A stretch of DNA of 64,000 nt from Streptomyces sp. DI166. Lineage in GTDB: Bacteria > Actinomycetota > Actinomycetes > Streptomycetales > Streptomycetaceae. Location of the stretch: contig NZ_FLSP01000007.1 of assembly GCF_900091315.1 (NCBI RefSeq), forward strand, positions 88,084-152,083, in the 5' to 3' direction. Under the pieces are notes generated by a model. It saw only the letters and a program-made list of their open reading frames with translations. It was not told the origin of the DNA and did no database searches. A program made the translations under genes and the position numbers. This document shows, piece by piece, positions 49,414 to 57,721 of the stretch; positions within the stretch are counted from its first letter, which is position 1; every line of letters begins with the position of its first letter.

Positions 49414-50289
49414 TCATCCCTTCAGTCCGGAGGTCGCCATGCCGTCGATGAGATAGCGCTGGAAGGCCATGAAGAAGGCGATGACCGGGACCAGCGCCAC
49501 CAGCGACATCGCGATCATGCTGCCGTAGTTGGAGACGCCCTCCTGGTCGCGGAACATCATCAGGCCGAGCGAGACGGTGTACTTCTCGGGGGTGTTGAGG
49601 TAGATCAGCGGCCCCATGAAGTCGTTCCAGGCGTTGATGAAGGTGAAGATCGCGCTGGTGATGATCGCGGGCCGGCTCAGCGGCAGCACGATCGACCAGT
49701 AGGTGCGCAGGTGTCCGCAGCCGTCGAGCTTGGCGGCCTCGTCCAGCTCGCGCGGCAGCCCGCGCATGAACTGCACCATCAGGAAGACGAAGAACGCCTC
49801 CGTGGCCAGGAACTTGCCCGCGACCAGCGGCACCAGGGTGTCGGTGAGCTCCAGGTTCCGGAAGAGGACGTACTGCGGGATGAGCAGCACGTGGTACGGC
49901 AGCAGCAGGGTGCCGATCATCAGGGTGAACAGCAGGTTCCGCCCGGCGAATCCGATCTTGGCGAAGGCGTACGCGGTGAGCGAACTGGAGACGACGACGC
50001 CGACGACGGCCAGCACCGCGTACATCAGCGAGTTCCAGAAGAAGCTGCCGATGGAGATGCCGGAGATACCGTCGGCGAGTCCGGAGAAGTTGGACCAGAC
50101 CGGCTCGGTGGGCAGCAGGTCGAGGCTGGCGATGATGTCCTTGCTGGGCTTGAAGGAGGCGCCGATCACCCAGACCACGGGGTACAGCACGACCGCGAGG
50201 ACGGCGAGGGCGCCCGCGTGCCAGGCGAGGGAGCCCAGGCGCCTGCGTTCCTTGGCGGTGCGCACGGCAGGGGTGGTTGCGCTGGTCAC
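49414..50289 (-). CDS. Carbohydrate ABC transporter permease (MalG type)
   Basis: 291 aa, inner membrane permease with six helices. The EAA loop is DEAAKLDGCGHLRTYWSIVLPLSRPAI near 195. The start GTG at 50287-50289 overlaps the upstream permease stop by 4 bases. Forms the channel with the 318-aa partner; no ATPase gene is nearby, so a shared MsiK-like ATPase is likely. Confidence 0.95.
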   Translation of the reverse strand: MTSATTPAVRTAKERRRLGSLAWHAGALAVLAVVLYPVVWVIGASFKPSKDIIASLDLLPTEPVWSNFSGLADGISGISIGSFFWNSLMYAVLAVVGVVVSSSLTAYAFAKIGFAGRNLLFTLMIGTLLLPYHVLLIPQYVLFRNLELTDTLVPLVAGKFLATEAFFVFLMVQFMRGLPRELDEAAKLDGCGHLRTYWSIVLPLSRPAIITSAIFTFINAWNDFMGPLIYLNTPEKYTVSLGLMMFRDQEGVSNYGSMIAMSLVALVPVIAFFMAFQRYLIDGMATSGLKG

Positions 50290-51242
50290 TTGGCGGCCTC
50301 CTCGTAGTGCACCCACTTCTTCTGCGACCAGAACAGCACCGCCGTGACCAGGCCCACCGCGACCACCAGCGTCCAGGCCATCGCGGAGGCGAAGCCCATC
50401 TGGGCCTCCTTGAAGCCCTTCTGGTAGAGGTAGCAGGTGTAGACGAGGGTGGCGTCGGCCGGACCGCACCGGGTGTCGGAGACGACGTAGGCGGAGCCGA
50501 ACACCTGGAACGCGTGGATGGACTCCAGCAGCACGTTGAAGAACAGCACCGGGGAAATCATCGGCAGGGTGATGTTCCAGAACCGCCGGAAGGGTCCGGC
50601 GCCGTCGACCTCGGCGGCCTCGTACAGCTCGCGCGGGACCTGCTTGAGCCCGGCGAGGAAGATCACCATCGGCGCGCCGAACTGCCAGATGCTCAGGGCG
50701 ACCAGCGCGTAGAGGATGTAGTCCGGGTTGCCGATCCAGCCGCCCACGTCGATGCCGAAGACCTTCTGGCCACGGTCCACGATCGCGTCGTCGGAGAACA
50801 GCGCCCGCCAGACGAAGCCCACCGAGACGCTGGCGCCGATGAGCGAGGGCATGTAGAACGCGGCCCGGTACAGGCCCTGTCCGCGCCTGCTCTGCGCCAG
50901 CAGCAGCGCGACGCCGAGGGCGAGCAGCAGCTTCAGCGGTGTGGCCACGACGACGTACTTCAGGGTGACCTCGACCGACTTCTGCCAGCGCGGGTCCTGG
51001 AACATCGTGGTGAAGTTGTCCAGGCCCACCCACTTCGGCGGCGTGAACAGGTTGTAGCTGGTGAACGCGTAGTACAGCGACGCGATCATCGGCCCCGCCG
51101 TGAGCAGCAGGAACCCCGCGATCCACGGCGACATGAAGAGATAGCCGGCGAGGTTCTCGCGGCGCCGCCCGCGCCGCCCGGCGGCGGGAGCGGCGGGCCG
51201 CTTCCGGGCCGGGCGCGCGGGCGCTTCCTTGACGAGCGTCAT
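50286..51242 (-). CDS. Carbohydrate ABC transporter permease (MalF type)
   Basis: 318 aa. Cytoplasmic basic N-terminus, six membrane helices, EAA loop LYEAAEVDGAGPFRRFWNITLPMISPVLFF near 220. ATG start at 51240-51242. 14 bp downstream of the binding protein gene and coupled to the next permease by a 4-base overlap. Confidence 0.95.
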   Translation of the reverse strand: MTLVKEAPARPARKRPAAPAAGRRGRRRENLAGYLFMSPWIAGFLLLTAGPMIASLYYAFTSYNLFTPPKWVGLDNFTTMFQDPRWQKSVEVTLKYVVVATPLKLLLALGVALLLAQSRRGQGLYRAAFYMPSLIGASVSVGFVWRALFSDDAIVDRGQKVFGIDVGGWIGNPDYILYALVALSIWQFGAPMVIFLAGLKQVPRELYEAAEVDGAGPFRRFWNITLPMISPVLFFNVLLESIHAFQVFGSAYVVSDTRCGPADATLVYTCYLYQKGFKEAQMGFASAMAWTLVVAVGLVTAVLFWSQKKWVHYEEAAK

Positions 51243-51256
51243 GGTGGTACGTCCCC

Positions 51257-52543
51257 TCAGCCCGCGAACGCGGCCTTGGCCTCGCTGAACAGCGCCTTGG
51301 CGGCGTCGGCGGGCTTGGTCTTGCCCTGGGCGACCTCACCGCCGAGCCGCAGGAAGGCCGACTCGACGACATCGGCGCCGGACGGGTGCGGGGTGATCTT
51401 GCCCAGCACGCCGGCCTCGGCGACCTCCTCCTCGTACGCCTTCACGCCCTTGTTGTTGTCGTCGGTGGGGGTGAAGGCGTCGTACTGCTCACTGGTGGCG
51501 AGGATGCCGCGGTCGTAGCCCATGATCTTGCCGACCTCGGGGTCGTGGACCATGAAGTCGATGAACTGCGCGACCTCCTTGGGGTGCTTGGTGCCGGAGA
51601 AGGCGCTGAGCATCAGGGAGCCGAGATACTGGCCGGTGGCCTTGCCGTCGGTGGTGGGAATCGGCGCGAGGCCGTAGTCGGACTCGCCCTCGCCCTCGTA
51701 GCGGATGGAGAAGTTGTCCCAGGTGAACTCGGAGGCGGCGAGGCCCGCGGAGAGCGCGGACTTGGGCTTGACCTGCTCGACCTTCTTCGGGTCGGCGACC
51801 AGTCCGGAGCGCACCCGCTTGTAGCCGTCCTCCCACCACTGCGTCAGATCGTCCTCGGTGAAGCCGAGATCGGAGTCGGTGAAGAACGCCTTGCCGTTCT
51901 GACGCAGGTACAGGTCGTAGAGGTACATGATGGCGAAGTAGCCGGTGTCACCGGCGATCTTCAGCTTGTCCTGGATGGTCTGCAGCGCCTCGAAGTACTC
52001 GTCCCAGGTCCAGCCGAACTCCGGTTCCACTCCTGCCTTCTTGAAGGCCTTGAGGTCGATGACGAGGGCCATGGTGTTGGCGCCGACGGGTATCGCGATC
52101 TGCTTGCCGTCGACCTGACCGTTCGCCAGAACGCCGTTGCGGAAGTTCTCCAGGCTCAGATTCCCGGCGTCCGCCTGGGGCTTGAGGTCCATCAGAACAC
52201 CGCGCTTGTCGTACTTGCGCAGGAAGCCGACGGCATTCTGGAAAACGTCCGGCGGATTTCCGCCGGAGGCCTGGGTCTGGAACTTCTCCCAGAACGCCTC
52301 GTAGTCCGTGAATTCCGGCTTGATCTTGATCTTCGGGTACTTCTTCTCGAAGAGATCGATCGTCTTCTTGATGGCGATGGTCCGCGGCTCGCCACCCCAC
52401 CAGGCGTAACGGAGCGTGACCGTACCGTCGCCCGATCCGCTGTCACCGCCGCACGCGGTGGTCGCCCCCAGCCCGAGCGTGGCCGCCGAAGCGCCGGCCA
52501 CCTTCAGGATCGTTCGCCTCTCAACATTCCTGCTGGTTCCCAT
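51257..52543 (-). CDS. Extracellular sugar-binding lipoprotein (ABC transporter)
   Basis: 428 aa, family-1 type extracellular binding protein. A twin-arginine-like signal (ERRTILKVAGASAATLGLGATTAC) places the lipobox cysteine at C31, so it is predicted to be lipid-anchored outside. The mature protein begins GGDSGSGDGTVTLRYAWWGGEPR, with a hinge-type FTDYEAFWEKFQTQASGG. ATG at 52541-52543 with GGGGAGGTGG upstream. The palindrome at 52594-52607 lies about 50 bp upstream. Substrate probably oligosaccharides from rhamnogalacturonan, by neighbours. Confidence 0.94.
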   Translation of the reverse strand: MGTSRNVERRTILKVAGASAATLGLGATTACGGDSGSGDGTVTLRYAWWGGEPRTIAIKKTIDLFEKKYPKIKIKPEFTDYEAFWEKFQTQASGGNPPDVFQNAVGFLRKYDKRGVLMDLKPQADAGNLSLENFRNGVLANGQVDGKQIAIPVGANTMALVIDLKAFKKAGVEPEFGWTWDEYFEALQTIQDKLKIAGDTGYFAIMYLYDLYLRQNGKAFFTDSDLGFTEDDLTQWWEDGYKRVRSGLVADPKKVEQVKPKSALSAGLAASEFTWDNFSIRYEGEGESDYGLAPIPTTDGKATGQYLGSLMLSAFSGTKHPKEVAQFIDFMVHDPEVGKIMGYDRGILATSEQYDAFTPTDDNNKGVKAYEEEVAEAGVLGKITPHPSGADVVESAFLRLGGEVAQGKTKPADAAKALFSEAKAAFAG

Positions 52544-52840
52544 GGTTGGGCCACCTCCCCGCAGCGTCATCGCCGCCTGCATGAATCGTTTCAAGTAAGC
52601 GCTTGCTGGCACAAGTTACGGAGGGGCTTCGGGTGCGTCAATGATTCGGACAGGATTTTCTTGCGAGGTACGCGGACGCGGCGGCCGGGCTCGGCGGCTC
52701 ACGTCGGCTCACCGCGGCGCGTTCTCGCAGGTGGGGTACGGCCGGGTCGACCGGTCGGACAGGATGCGCGGCCCGGAACGCGACAGGCCCCGGCCGAAAG
52801 TCGTCCCGGGCCGCGAGACGACGGCGGCAACACAAAACGA
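52544..52840. other. Intergenic region between the cassette and the tRNA-Val terminator
   Basis: About 300 bp. It contains the operator candidate at 52594-52607 and the TGAA/TTCA half-sites just before it (52582-52593). Otherwise I see no gene. Confidence 0.55.
52594..52607. promoter_or_regulatory. LacI-type operator candidate upstream of the sugar-uptake cassette
   Basis: Sequence AGTAAGCGCTTGCT with an 8-bp perfect core AAGCGCTT and matching flanking AG/CT, the pattern bound by LacI/CcpA-family repressors. It lies about 50 bp before the binding-protein start. No LacI regulator gene is in the window. Confidence 0.65.
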
Positions 52841-52877
52841 CCGCGGCCCGTCTGCTGCGAGGCAGACGGGCCGCGGT
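52841..52877 (-). terminator. Terminator downstream of tRNA-Val (second copy)
   Basis: Perfect 15-bp stem CCGCGGCCCGTCTGC (52841-52855) with 52863-52877 and a 7-base loop, 8 bp after the tRNA 3' end on the minus strand. Confidence 0.9.
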
Positions 52878-52884
52878 TCCGGGT

Positions 52885-52956
52885 GGGCGATACTGGGTTC
52901 GAACCAGTGACCTCTTCGGTGTGAACGAAGCGCTCTCCCACTGAGCTAATCGCCCG
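52885..52956 (-). tRNA. tRNA-Val (anticodon CAC), second copy
   Basis: 72 nt and identical to 42958-43029 over its whole length. Same cloverleaf, anticodon loop TTCACAC. A -10-like TAATGT precedes it on the minus strand. Confidence 0.97.
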
Positions 52957-53043
52957 GGCGCAGGAAGAACATTACCCCATGTCAGGGGGTGCTTGTGACC
53001 AGCGCGAACACCGTCCGCCCGACACCCGCACCCCCTTGACGGA

Positions 53044-53460
53044 TCACTGGTCCTTGATCTTCCAGGGCATGACGAGCCCGAACTTCCACAGGTAGATGCC
53101 GGCCAGCACGCCGATGATCACGAGTCCGATCGAGGTCAGGATGATGTTGCGGCGGCGCACCTTGGGGTCGAGGGCGCGTTGCGCGGCCTCCGTGACCTTG
53201 CGCTTGGTCCAGCGCAGTACCAGCTGTGCCCAGACGAACTCGGTGGCCCAGATCGCCATACCGCCGAAGATCACCACCCAGCCGGGTCCCGGCAGCGGCA
53301 GCATGATGATGCCGACCACCACGACCGCCAGGCCGATGATGAAGACCCCGACCTGCCAGCTCAGGTGGAGCAGACGGCGCGCCTTGATGAACTCCGGAGC
53401 TCTGGAGCCGAGCGCCCGCTCTTCCTTCGCCTCACCCACGTCGGTCCTGTCGGAAGCCAT
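53044..53460 (-). CDS. PGPGW-motif membrane protein (TIGR02611 type)
   Basis: 138 aa. Two hydrophobic segments near 30-65 with LPLPGPGWVVIFGGMAIWATEF, the PGPGW signature, a basic loop RWTKRKVTEAAQRALDPKVRRR and a last helix near 105-125. Unknown function. ATG at 53458-53460 has GAGGTGG upstream and is preferred over an ATG at 53494-53496 and a longer frame to 53559. Divergent from ssgB. Confidence 0.85.
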   Translation of the reverse strand: MASDRTDVGEAKEERALGSRAPEFIKARRLLHLSWQVGVFIIGLAVVVVGIIMLPLPGPGWVVIFGGMAIWATEFVWAQLVLRWTKRKVTEAAQRALDPKVRRRNIILTSIGLVIIGVLAGIYLWKFGLVMPWKIKDQ

Positions 53461-53687
53461 GGCCACCTCGCCAGGCTCGCTACTCCCCGTATTCATACGG
53501 CCAAACCCTACCGGAGCGAAACCGGTCACCGAAATGGTCGTACCTCGCGAACGGTTCATCGACCGGAAGAGTTACGTAAAGACACGCAAAACACTCAGAG
53601 GGGTTTACAACGGCACCGTAGGTGGCATGTCGATTTCGCCGACGTGCGAATCCCCGAGCGCACACTGAGCGAAAGGCCCTGGCGCTT

Positions 53688-54101
53688 ATGAACACCACGG
53701 TCAGCTGCGAGCTGCACCTGCGCCTCGTTGTGTCGAGCGAGTCCTCCCTGCCCGTCCCCGCGGGCCTGCGGTACGACACGGCCGACCCCTACGCCGTGCA
53801 CGCCACCTTCCACACCGGAGCCGAGGAGTCCGTCGAGTGGGTGTTCGCCCGCGACCTCCTGGCAGAGGGCCTGCACCGGCCCACCGGTACCGGCGACGTC
53901 CGAGTCTGGCCGTCGCGCAGTCACGGCCAGGGCGTCGTGTGCATCGCCCTGAGCTCCCCGGAGGGCGAGGCCCTTCTTGAGGCCCCCGCCCGCGCCCTGG
54001 AGTCCTTCCTGAAGCGAACGGACGCCGCCGTGCCGCCCGGCACGGAGCACCGGCACTTCGATCTCGATCAGGAGCTGTCGCACATCCTGGCGGAGAGCTG
54101 A
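53688..54101 (+). CDS. ssgB: Sporulation-specific cell division protein SsgB
   Basis: 137 aa, a near-exact match in memory to SsgB of S. coelicolor (MNTTVSCELHLRLVVSS at the start). SsgB recruits FtsZ to the sites of sporulation septation together with SsgA. The sequence is full length with typical SsgA-like protein motifs (YAVHATFHTGAEESVEWVFARDLL). ATG start; the site is weak. Known ssgB promoters are developmentally controlled by a sigma-B-type factor; a GTTT-type element near 53600 is possible but not convincing. Strong marker of Streptomyces. Confidence 0.98.
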   Translation: MNTTVSCELHLRLVVSSESSLPVPAGLRYDTADPYAVHATFHTGAEESVEWVFARDLLAEGLHRPTGTGDVRVWPSRSHGQGVVCIALSSPEGEALLEAPARALESFLKRTDAAVPPGTEHRHFDLDQELSHILAES

Positions 54102-54363
54102 GGAGGGCCGCCACGAAGCAGCCCGGCGCCGTCGACTCGGGGTGACGGCTCGGGCCAGGACAAACAATCGCATACGGTATGCGCTGACGCCGTCACCGTG
54201 AGTCACTCGCGGGGACGGCGTCGGTGTGCGTGCACCCCGCCCTGTTTCAGTTGCCCTCGGCCACCGGCGCCCTGGTGCATCCGTCCCGGCGTCGGCGAAG
54301 CTATTACCATCGGCCAGCATCGGCGGGCGCGGTGCGCCCGACCCTCAGGCCAGGGAGCGAGAT
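54102..54363. other. Intergenic region ssgB-CGNR gene
   Basis: About 262 bp. No gene or clear terminator; likely promoter of the CGNR gene. Confidence 0.5.
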
Positions 54364-54924
54364 GTGCTGATCACCCACGACACCCGGTGTGCCCTCGACG
54401 CCGTCGTGGATCTGGTGAACACCGCGCCGGAGGACGATCCGGCGCAGGACGCCCTGTCGGACGTCGCGGCGCTCGCCGATTTCGTGCGCAAGCACGAGAT
54501 CAGCGATGTCGGTGTGCTCTCGGAGCTGGATCTGTCCGCGGTGCGCAAGATCCGGGAGAAGTTCACGCATGTCTTCGAGGCACCGGACGCCCGGAACGCC
54601 GCGGGCCTGATCAACGAACTGGTCGCCGCCGCCGGCACCACCCCCCGGCTCACCGACCACGACGGCTACGACTGGCACGTGCACTACTTCGCGCCCGGCG
54701 CCTCGGTCGCCGACCACCTGGCGGCCGACTGCGGCATGGCGCTGGCGTTCTTCGTGGTCGCCGGGGAGCAGGAGCGGCTGCGCCGCTGCGAGGCCCCCGA
54801 CTGCCGACGCGCCTTCGTCGACCTCTCCCGCAACCGCTCCCGCCGCTACTGCGACAGCCGCACCTGCGGCAACCGCCTGCACGTGGCGGCGTACCGGGCA
54901 CGGCGCAAGGAGGCGGCTGGGTAG
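54364..54924 (+). CDS. CGNR zinc-finger protein (ABATE-like)
   Basis: 186 aa. N-terminal ABATE-like domain (residues about 1-125) with ALDAVVDLVNTAPEDDPAQDALSDVAALADF. C-terminal CGNR zinc finger: RRCEAPDCRRAFVDLSRNRSRRYCDSRTCGNRLHVAAYRARR with C-x4-C...C-x4-C and the CGNR signature. Probable stress or ligand-responsive transcription factor. GTG at 54364-54366 with GGGAG six bases upstream. Confidence 0.93.
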   Translation: MLITHDTRCALDAVVDLVNTAPEDDPAQDALSDVAALADFVRKHEISDVGVLSELDLSAVRKIREKFTHVFEAPDARNAAGLINELVAAAGTTPRLTDHDGYDWHVHYFAPGASVADHLAADCGMALAFFVVAGEQERLRRCEAPDCRRAFVDLSRNRSRRYCDSRTCGNRLHVAAYRARRKEAAG

Positions 54925-55291
54925 GGCCCCTGCCCGGGCCGGCCCGGCGCGGTGCGCGGCCCGTGACTCGCCTCCTGCCCGAACTGCGCGTGGCATCCCC
55001 GGCCCCGCTGTCGACGCCGAGGCGCGGTCGAGCGCGGGCGGGCCGATCCGGGCGAAGGATCCAGAAGCGCACCGACGCGACCTGTGTCAGTGGCTCTTCG
55101 GTCAGTGGTGTGCGGGACTGTCTCCCGACGGGTCGAGGCCCGAGTCGCCTCGCCCGCGTACGCGCGAGGCCCGGCGTGCCAGGGCCGACTCCGGTCGTCG
55201 GCGTGTGCGTCCGGCCCGGCAGTCCGGGGCCTCCGGTCATCGCCGTGCGCGCGGGCCCCGGCGGGTGGCGCCGGGGAGCCGCGGGTACGGC
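54925..55291. other. Intergenic region after CGNR gene
   Basis: About 367 bp. GC-rich, no supported gene; open frames here are shadows without ribosome sites. Confidence 0.55.
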
Positions 55292-55444
55292 TCAGAGCAG
55301 CAGCAGGTCGTGCAGCGCAGCCATGAGCAGCAGACACCCGATCACCGCTAGGAAGATCATCAGCGGTGGCTGGGAAAGGGCGAAGAGGCATCCGCGCGGC
55401 TCGTCCTGAGGTGGCGCGGTCTCGCTCTGTGTCGTGTCCAGCAT
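55292..55444 (-). CDS. 50-aa membrane microprotein
   Basis: A short gene not usually called: MLDTTQSETAPPQDEPRG, then one membrane helix of about 20 residues (PPLMIFLAVIGCLLLMAALHD) and a LLLL end. ATG at 55442-55444, weak site GCGAG. The composition is that of a real short membrane protein, not a shadow. The inverted repeat at 55481-55549 lies in its upstream region. Function unknown. Confidence 0.6.
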   Translation of the reverse strand: MLDTTQSETAPPQDEPRGCLFALSQPPLMIFLAVIGCLLLMAALHDLLLL

Positions 55445-55480
55445 CTCGCGGGCGATGATGACGCAGTCGGACCACCCGGC

Positions 55481-55549
55481 GCGATCAACACGCCCGGAAC
55501 AAGCGGGAGTTCGCCATATTCCGCAATGTCCGTTCCGGGTCTTGATCGC
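55481..55549. repeat. Long inverted repeat upstream of the 50-aa gene
   Basis: GCGATCAACACGCCCGGAAC (55481-55500) faces GTTCCGGGTCTTGATCGC (55532-55549), 16 matching bases with a 2-nt bulge, around a 31-base loop. Could be an RNA hairpin or an operator. Confidence 0.6.
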
Positions 55550-55598
55550 TTAGGGACGGACGGCGATCCCCTGTGTCGTTTCAACCCTCATGCGGTCG

Positions 55599-55652
55599 TC
55601 ATATGCCGTGCTTCCTCATGTGCCGCGCGGCTTCATATGCCGTGCTTCTTCA
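55599..55652. repeat. 20-bp direct repeat duplicating the 3' end of the downstream gene
   Basis: TCATATGCCGTGCTTCCTCA at 55599-55618 repeats TCATATGCCGTGCTTCTTCA at 55633-55652 with one mismatch. The second copy encodes the last codons (KKHGI stop) of the gene at 55633; the first is noncoding. Confidence 0.75.
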
Positions 55653-56067
55653 GGATCGCCTCGATGTCGCTGAAGTCGTCCTGAGCAGCCGCGGCGGGCT
55701 TGGCCGACGGCTGCCGGGCGCCGCTGCCGAGGGAGGGTGCCGAGGCGGCCGGGGCGACCGCTCCGCGCTGGGCGGCCCTCGCCTCCTTGCGCTCCTTGCG
55801 GGTGCCGAGGCCCCTGCGGCGCTCCACGGCCCGGGTGCTGGCGAACAACAGCCAGGCCGCGCCGAGCACACCGAAGCCCGCCCACGCCACCGGGCTGAAC
55901 GCGGTGTCCGCCAGCCACTCCACGACGCCGGTCATCACCAGCCCGAGCGGGACCAGGGCGTAGGCGGCGATCCGGGCGGCGGAGAGGAATCGCTTGCGGT
56001 ACGCCGTGACCGCGGCGATGCCCAGGCCGGCCGCGGCTACGGCGGAACAGACGGTCTCGGCAATCAT
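55633..56067 (-). CDS. Small membrane protein of unknown role
   Basis: 144 aa. Four-segment-like N-terminal half (TVCSAVAAAGLGIAAVTAY, ALVPLGLVMTGVVEWLAD, FSPVAWAGFGVLGAAWLLFAS), then a basic, disordered C-terminus (RKERKEARAAQRG) ending DDFSDIEAILKKHGI, a conserved acidic/helical tail in Streptomyces. ATG at 56065-56067 with GGAGG five bases upstream. Divergent from the DsbA-like gene. Confidence 0.78.
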   Translation of the reverse strand: MIAETVCSAVAAAGLGIAAVTAYRKRFLSAARIAAYALVPLGLVMTGVVEWLADTAFSPVAWAGFGVLGAAWLLFASTRAVERRRGLGTRKERKEARAAQRGAVAPAASAPSLGSGARQPSAKPAAAAQDDFSDIEAILKKHGI

Positions 56068-56297
56068 CCGGTCCTCCAGAGCAGGATTCGGTCCGGGCGC
56101 GGGCCCACGGGTGGTTCGTCCCTTCCATCCTGCACCTGCGACACCCCGCCGGGCCATGGTCCCGGCGGACATCAGGGACATCTCCGGGTCGACTCGTCCC
56201 GAGGTGCCGGTCCGGACTCCCCCTCTACGGCGATCACGCCAGGCGATCACGACGACCGGATTGGGTCCGGCGGGCGGTCGGCTGGAAGACTGTGCGC

Positions 56298-56825
56298 ATG
56301 AGCGACTCCTCCCCCGCCCGTCCCGCCACCCCCGTCCTGGACGTCTGGTGCGAACTCCAGTGCCCGGACTGCCGTACCGCCCTCGACGACCTGCGCGCCC
56401 TGCGGGCCCGCTACGGCGACCGGCTGGAACTGCGGCTGCGGCACTTCCCGCTGGAGAAGCACAAGCACGCCTTCGCCGCCGCGCAGGCCGCCGAGGAGGC
56501 GCTGGAGCAGGGGCAGGGCTGGGCGTACGCGGAGGCCGTGCTGGGCCGGGTCGAGGAACTGGACCGCAAGGGGGAACCCTTCCTGGTCGAGGTGGCCAAG
56601 GAACTCGGCCTGGACGCCGAGGAGTTCGACACCGCGCTGATCGACGGCCGGCACATCCTGATCGTCGACGCCGACCACGCCGAGGGCAAGGCGATCGGCG
56701 TCACCGGCACCCCGACGTATGTGATCGGCGGCGAGCGCCTGGACGGCGGCAAGAGCCAGGAAGGGCTGCGGGAGCGGATCGAGGAGATCGCGGACCGGCT
56801 GCTGGCGGCGGCCGGGCAGGGCTGA
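56298..56825 (+). CDS. DsbA-like thioredoxin-fold protein
   Basis: 175 aa. N-terminal VLDVWCELQCPDCRTALDDL has the active-site C22-P-D-C25, and the cis-proline region is GVTGTPTYVIGG near 143. No signal peptide, so it is predicted cytosolic, unlike classical DsbA. Possible oxidoreductase or disulfide reductase; FrnE-like proteins share this layout. GGAAG lies nine bases before the ATG at 56298; an in-frame GTG at 56292 is possible. Confidence 0.9.
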   Translation: MSDSSPARPATPVLDVWCELQCPDCRTALDDLRALRARYGDRLELRLRHFPLEKHKHAFAAAQAAEEALEQGQGWAYAEAVLGRVEELDRKGEPFLVEVAKELGLDAEEFDTALIDGRHILIVDADHAEGKAIGVTGTPTYVIGGERLDGGKSQEGLRERIEEIADRLLAAAGQG

Positions 56826-56844
56826 CCCGGCGCCCCTTCGCCGC

Positions 56845-57669
56845 TCAGATCAGGTTCTTGTACATCGACCAGCCCACCGGCACATAGCCCAGCGACTCGT
56901 ACAGCCGCTCGGCCGCCTCGTTGCCGGCGAACACGTTGAGGCCGATGACCCGCTTCCCGGCGGCCAGCGCCTGGATCTCGGCCAGCAGCATCAGACTGCG
57001 GCCGTGGCCCCGGCCGCGGAACCCCTCGTGGGTCTCGACGTCGAAGACGAACGCGGCCTCCTTCGCCACCGAGAGCCACAGGGTGCCGACGGAGGTGCCC
57101 TCGTGCTCCAGGACGCTGACCAGGGTGTCCTCGGTGGCGAGGCCCTGCGGGAGCAGGGTGGCCATGTCGGTGCGGGCCTTGGTCCGCGCCTGTTCCCCGG
57201 GGACGCCGCGGTCGATCCAGCTCTGCGCGTAGTGCGCGGTGCCGGCCTCCAGCCAGGGCCCGTACTCCTCCTCCGTCATGGGCCTGCCGTGACTGCCGGC
57301 GGGCAGGGCGGGCGCGAGGACGGGGAGCTTCTTCTCCAGGCCGCGGTTGCGGTGGACGTAGCCCAGCGCGGTGGCCAGGCGCAGGGCCGGTCCGGCGGCG
57401 CCGGGCACCCGGATCTCGATCCGGCGGCAGCCCCAGCCGCGGGCCACTTCCTCCGCGGCGAGGGCGGCCACGGTGCCGCGCCCGCGTCCGCGGTCGGGTT
57501 CCTCGATGCGCAGATCGCTGATGCGCGCGACCTCGGGTCCGAAGACCGGGTCCGTGGACACGCGTATCGCGCCGACGGGACGGCTGTTGACGCACACCTG
57601 GAAGTGGCGGGACAGCGTCCCGTCGGCGACTCGCTGGAGCGGCTCGGTCGGCCGCAGGGTCGTGGTCAT
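56845..57669 (-). CDS. Double-domain GNAT acetyltransferase
   Basis: 274 aa with two GNAT folds. N-terminal acetyl-CoA motif is ISDLRIEEPDRGRGRGTVAALAAEE near 55-75; C-terminal motif is FDVETHEGFRGRGHGRSLMLLAEIQA near 215, with ALYESLGYVPVG-like end (ERLYESLGY). Acceptor unknown. ATG start without obvious ribosome site. Followed downstream by the DsbA-like gene in convergent orientation. Confidence 0.9.
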   Translation of the reverse strand: MTTTLRPTEPLQRVADGTLSRHFQVCVNSRPVGAIRVSTDPVFGPEVARISDLRIEEPDRGRGRGTVAALAAEEVARGWGCRRIEIRVPGAAGPALRLATALGYVHRNRGLEKKLPVLAPALPAGSHGRPMTEEEYGPWLEAGTAHYAQSWIDRGVPGEQARTKARTDMATLLPQGLATEDTLVSVLEHEGTSVGTLWLSVAKEAAFVFDVETHEGFRGRGHGRSLMLLAEIQALAAGKRVIGLNVFAGNEAAERLYESLGYVPVGWSMYKNLI

Positions 57670-57721
57670 CAGGGGTGTTCTACCCGCGATGGCGCCCGGG
57701 GTCAGCCTCTTTTCCGACAGC

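Noticed and set aside
52883..52959. tRNA-Val repeat as attL/attR of an integrative element
   Set aside because: There is no integrase, excisionase or replication gene between the two copies; kept only as a possible island by recombination.
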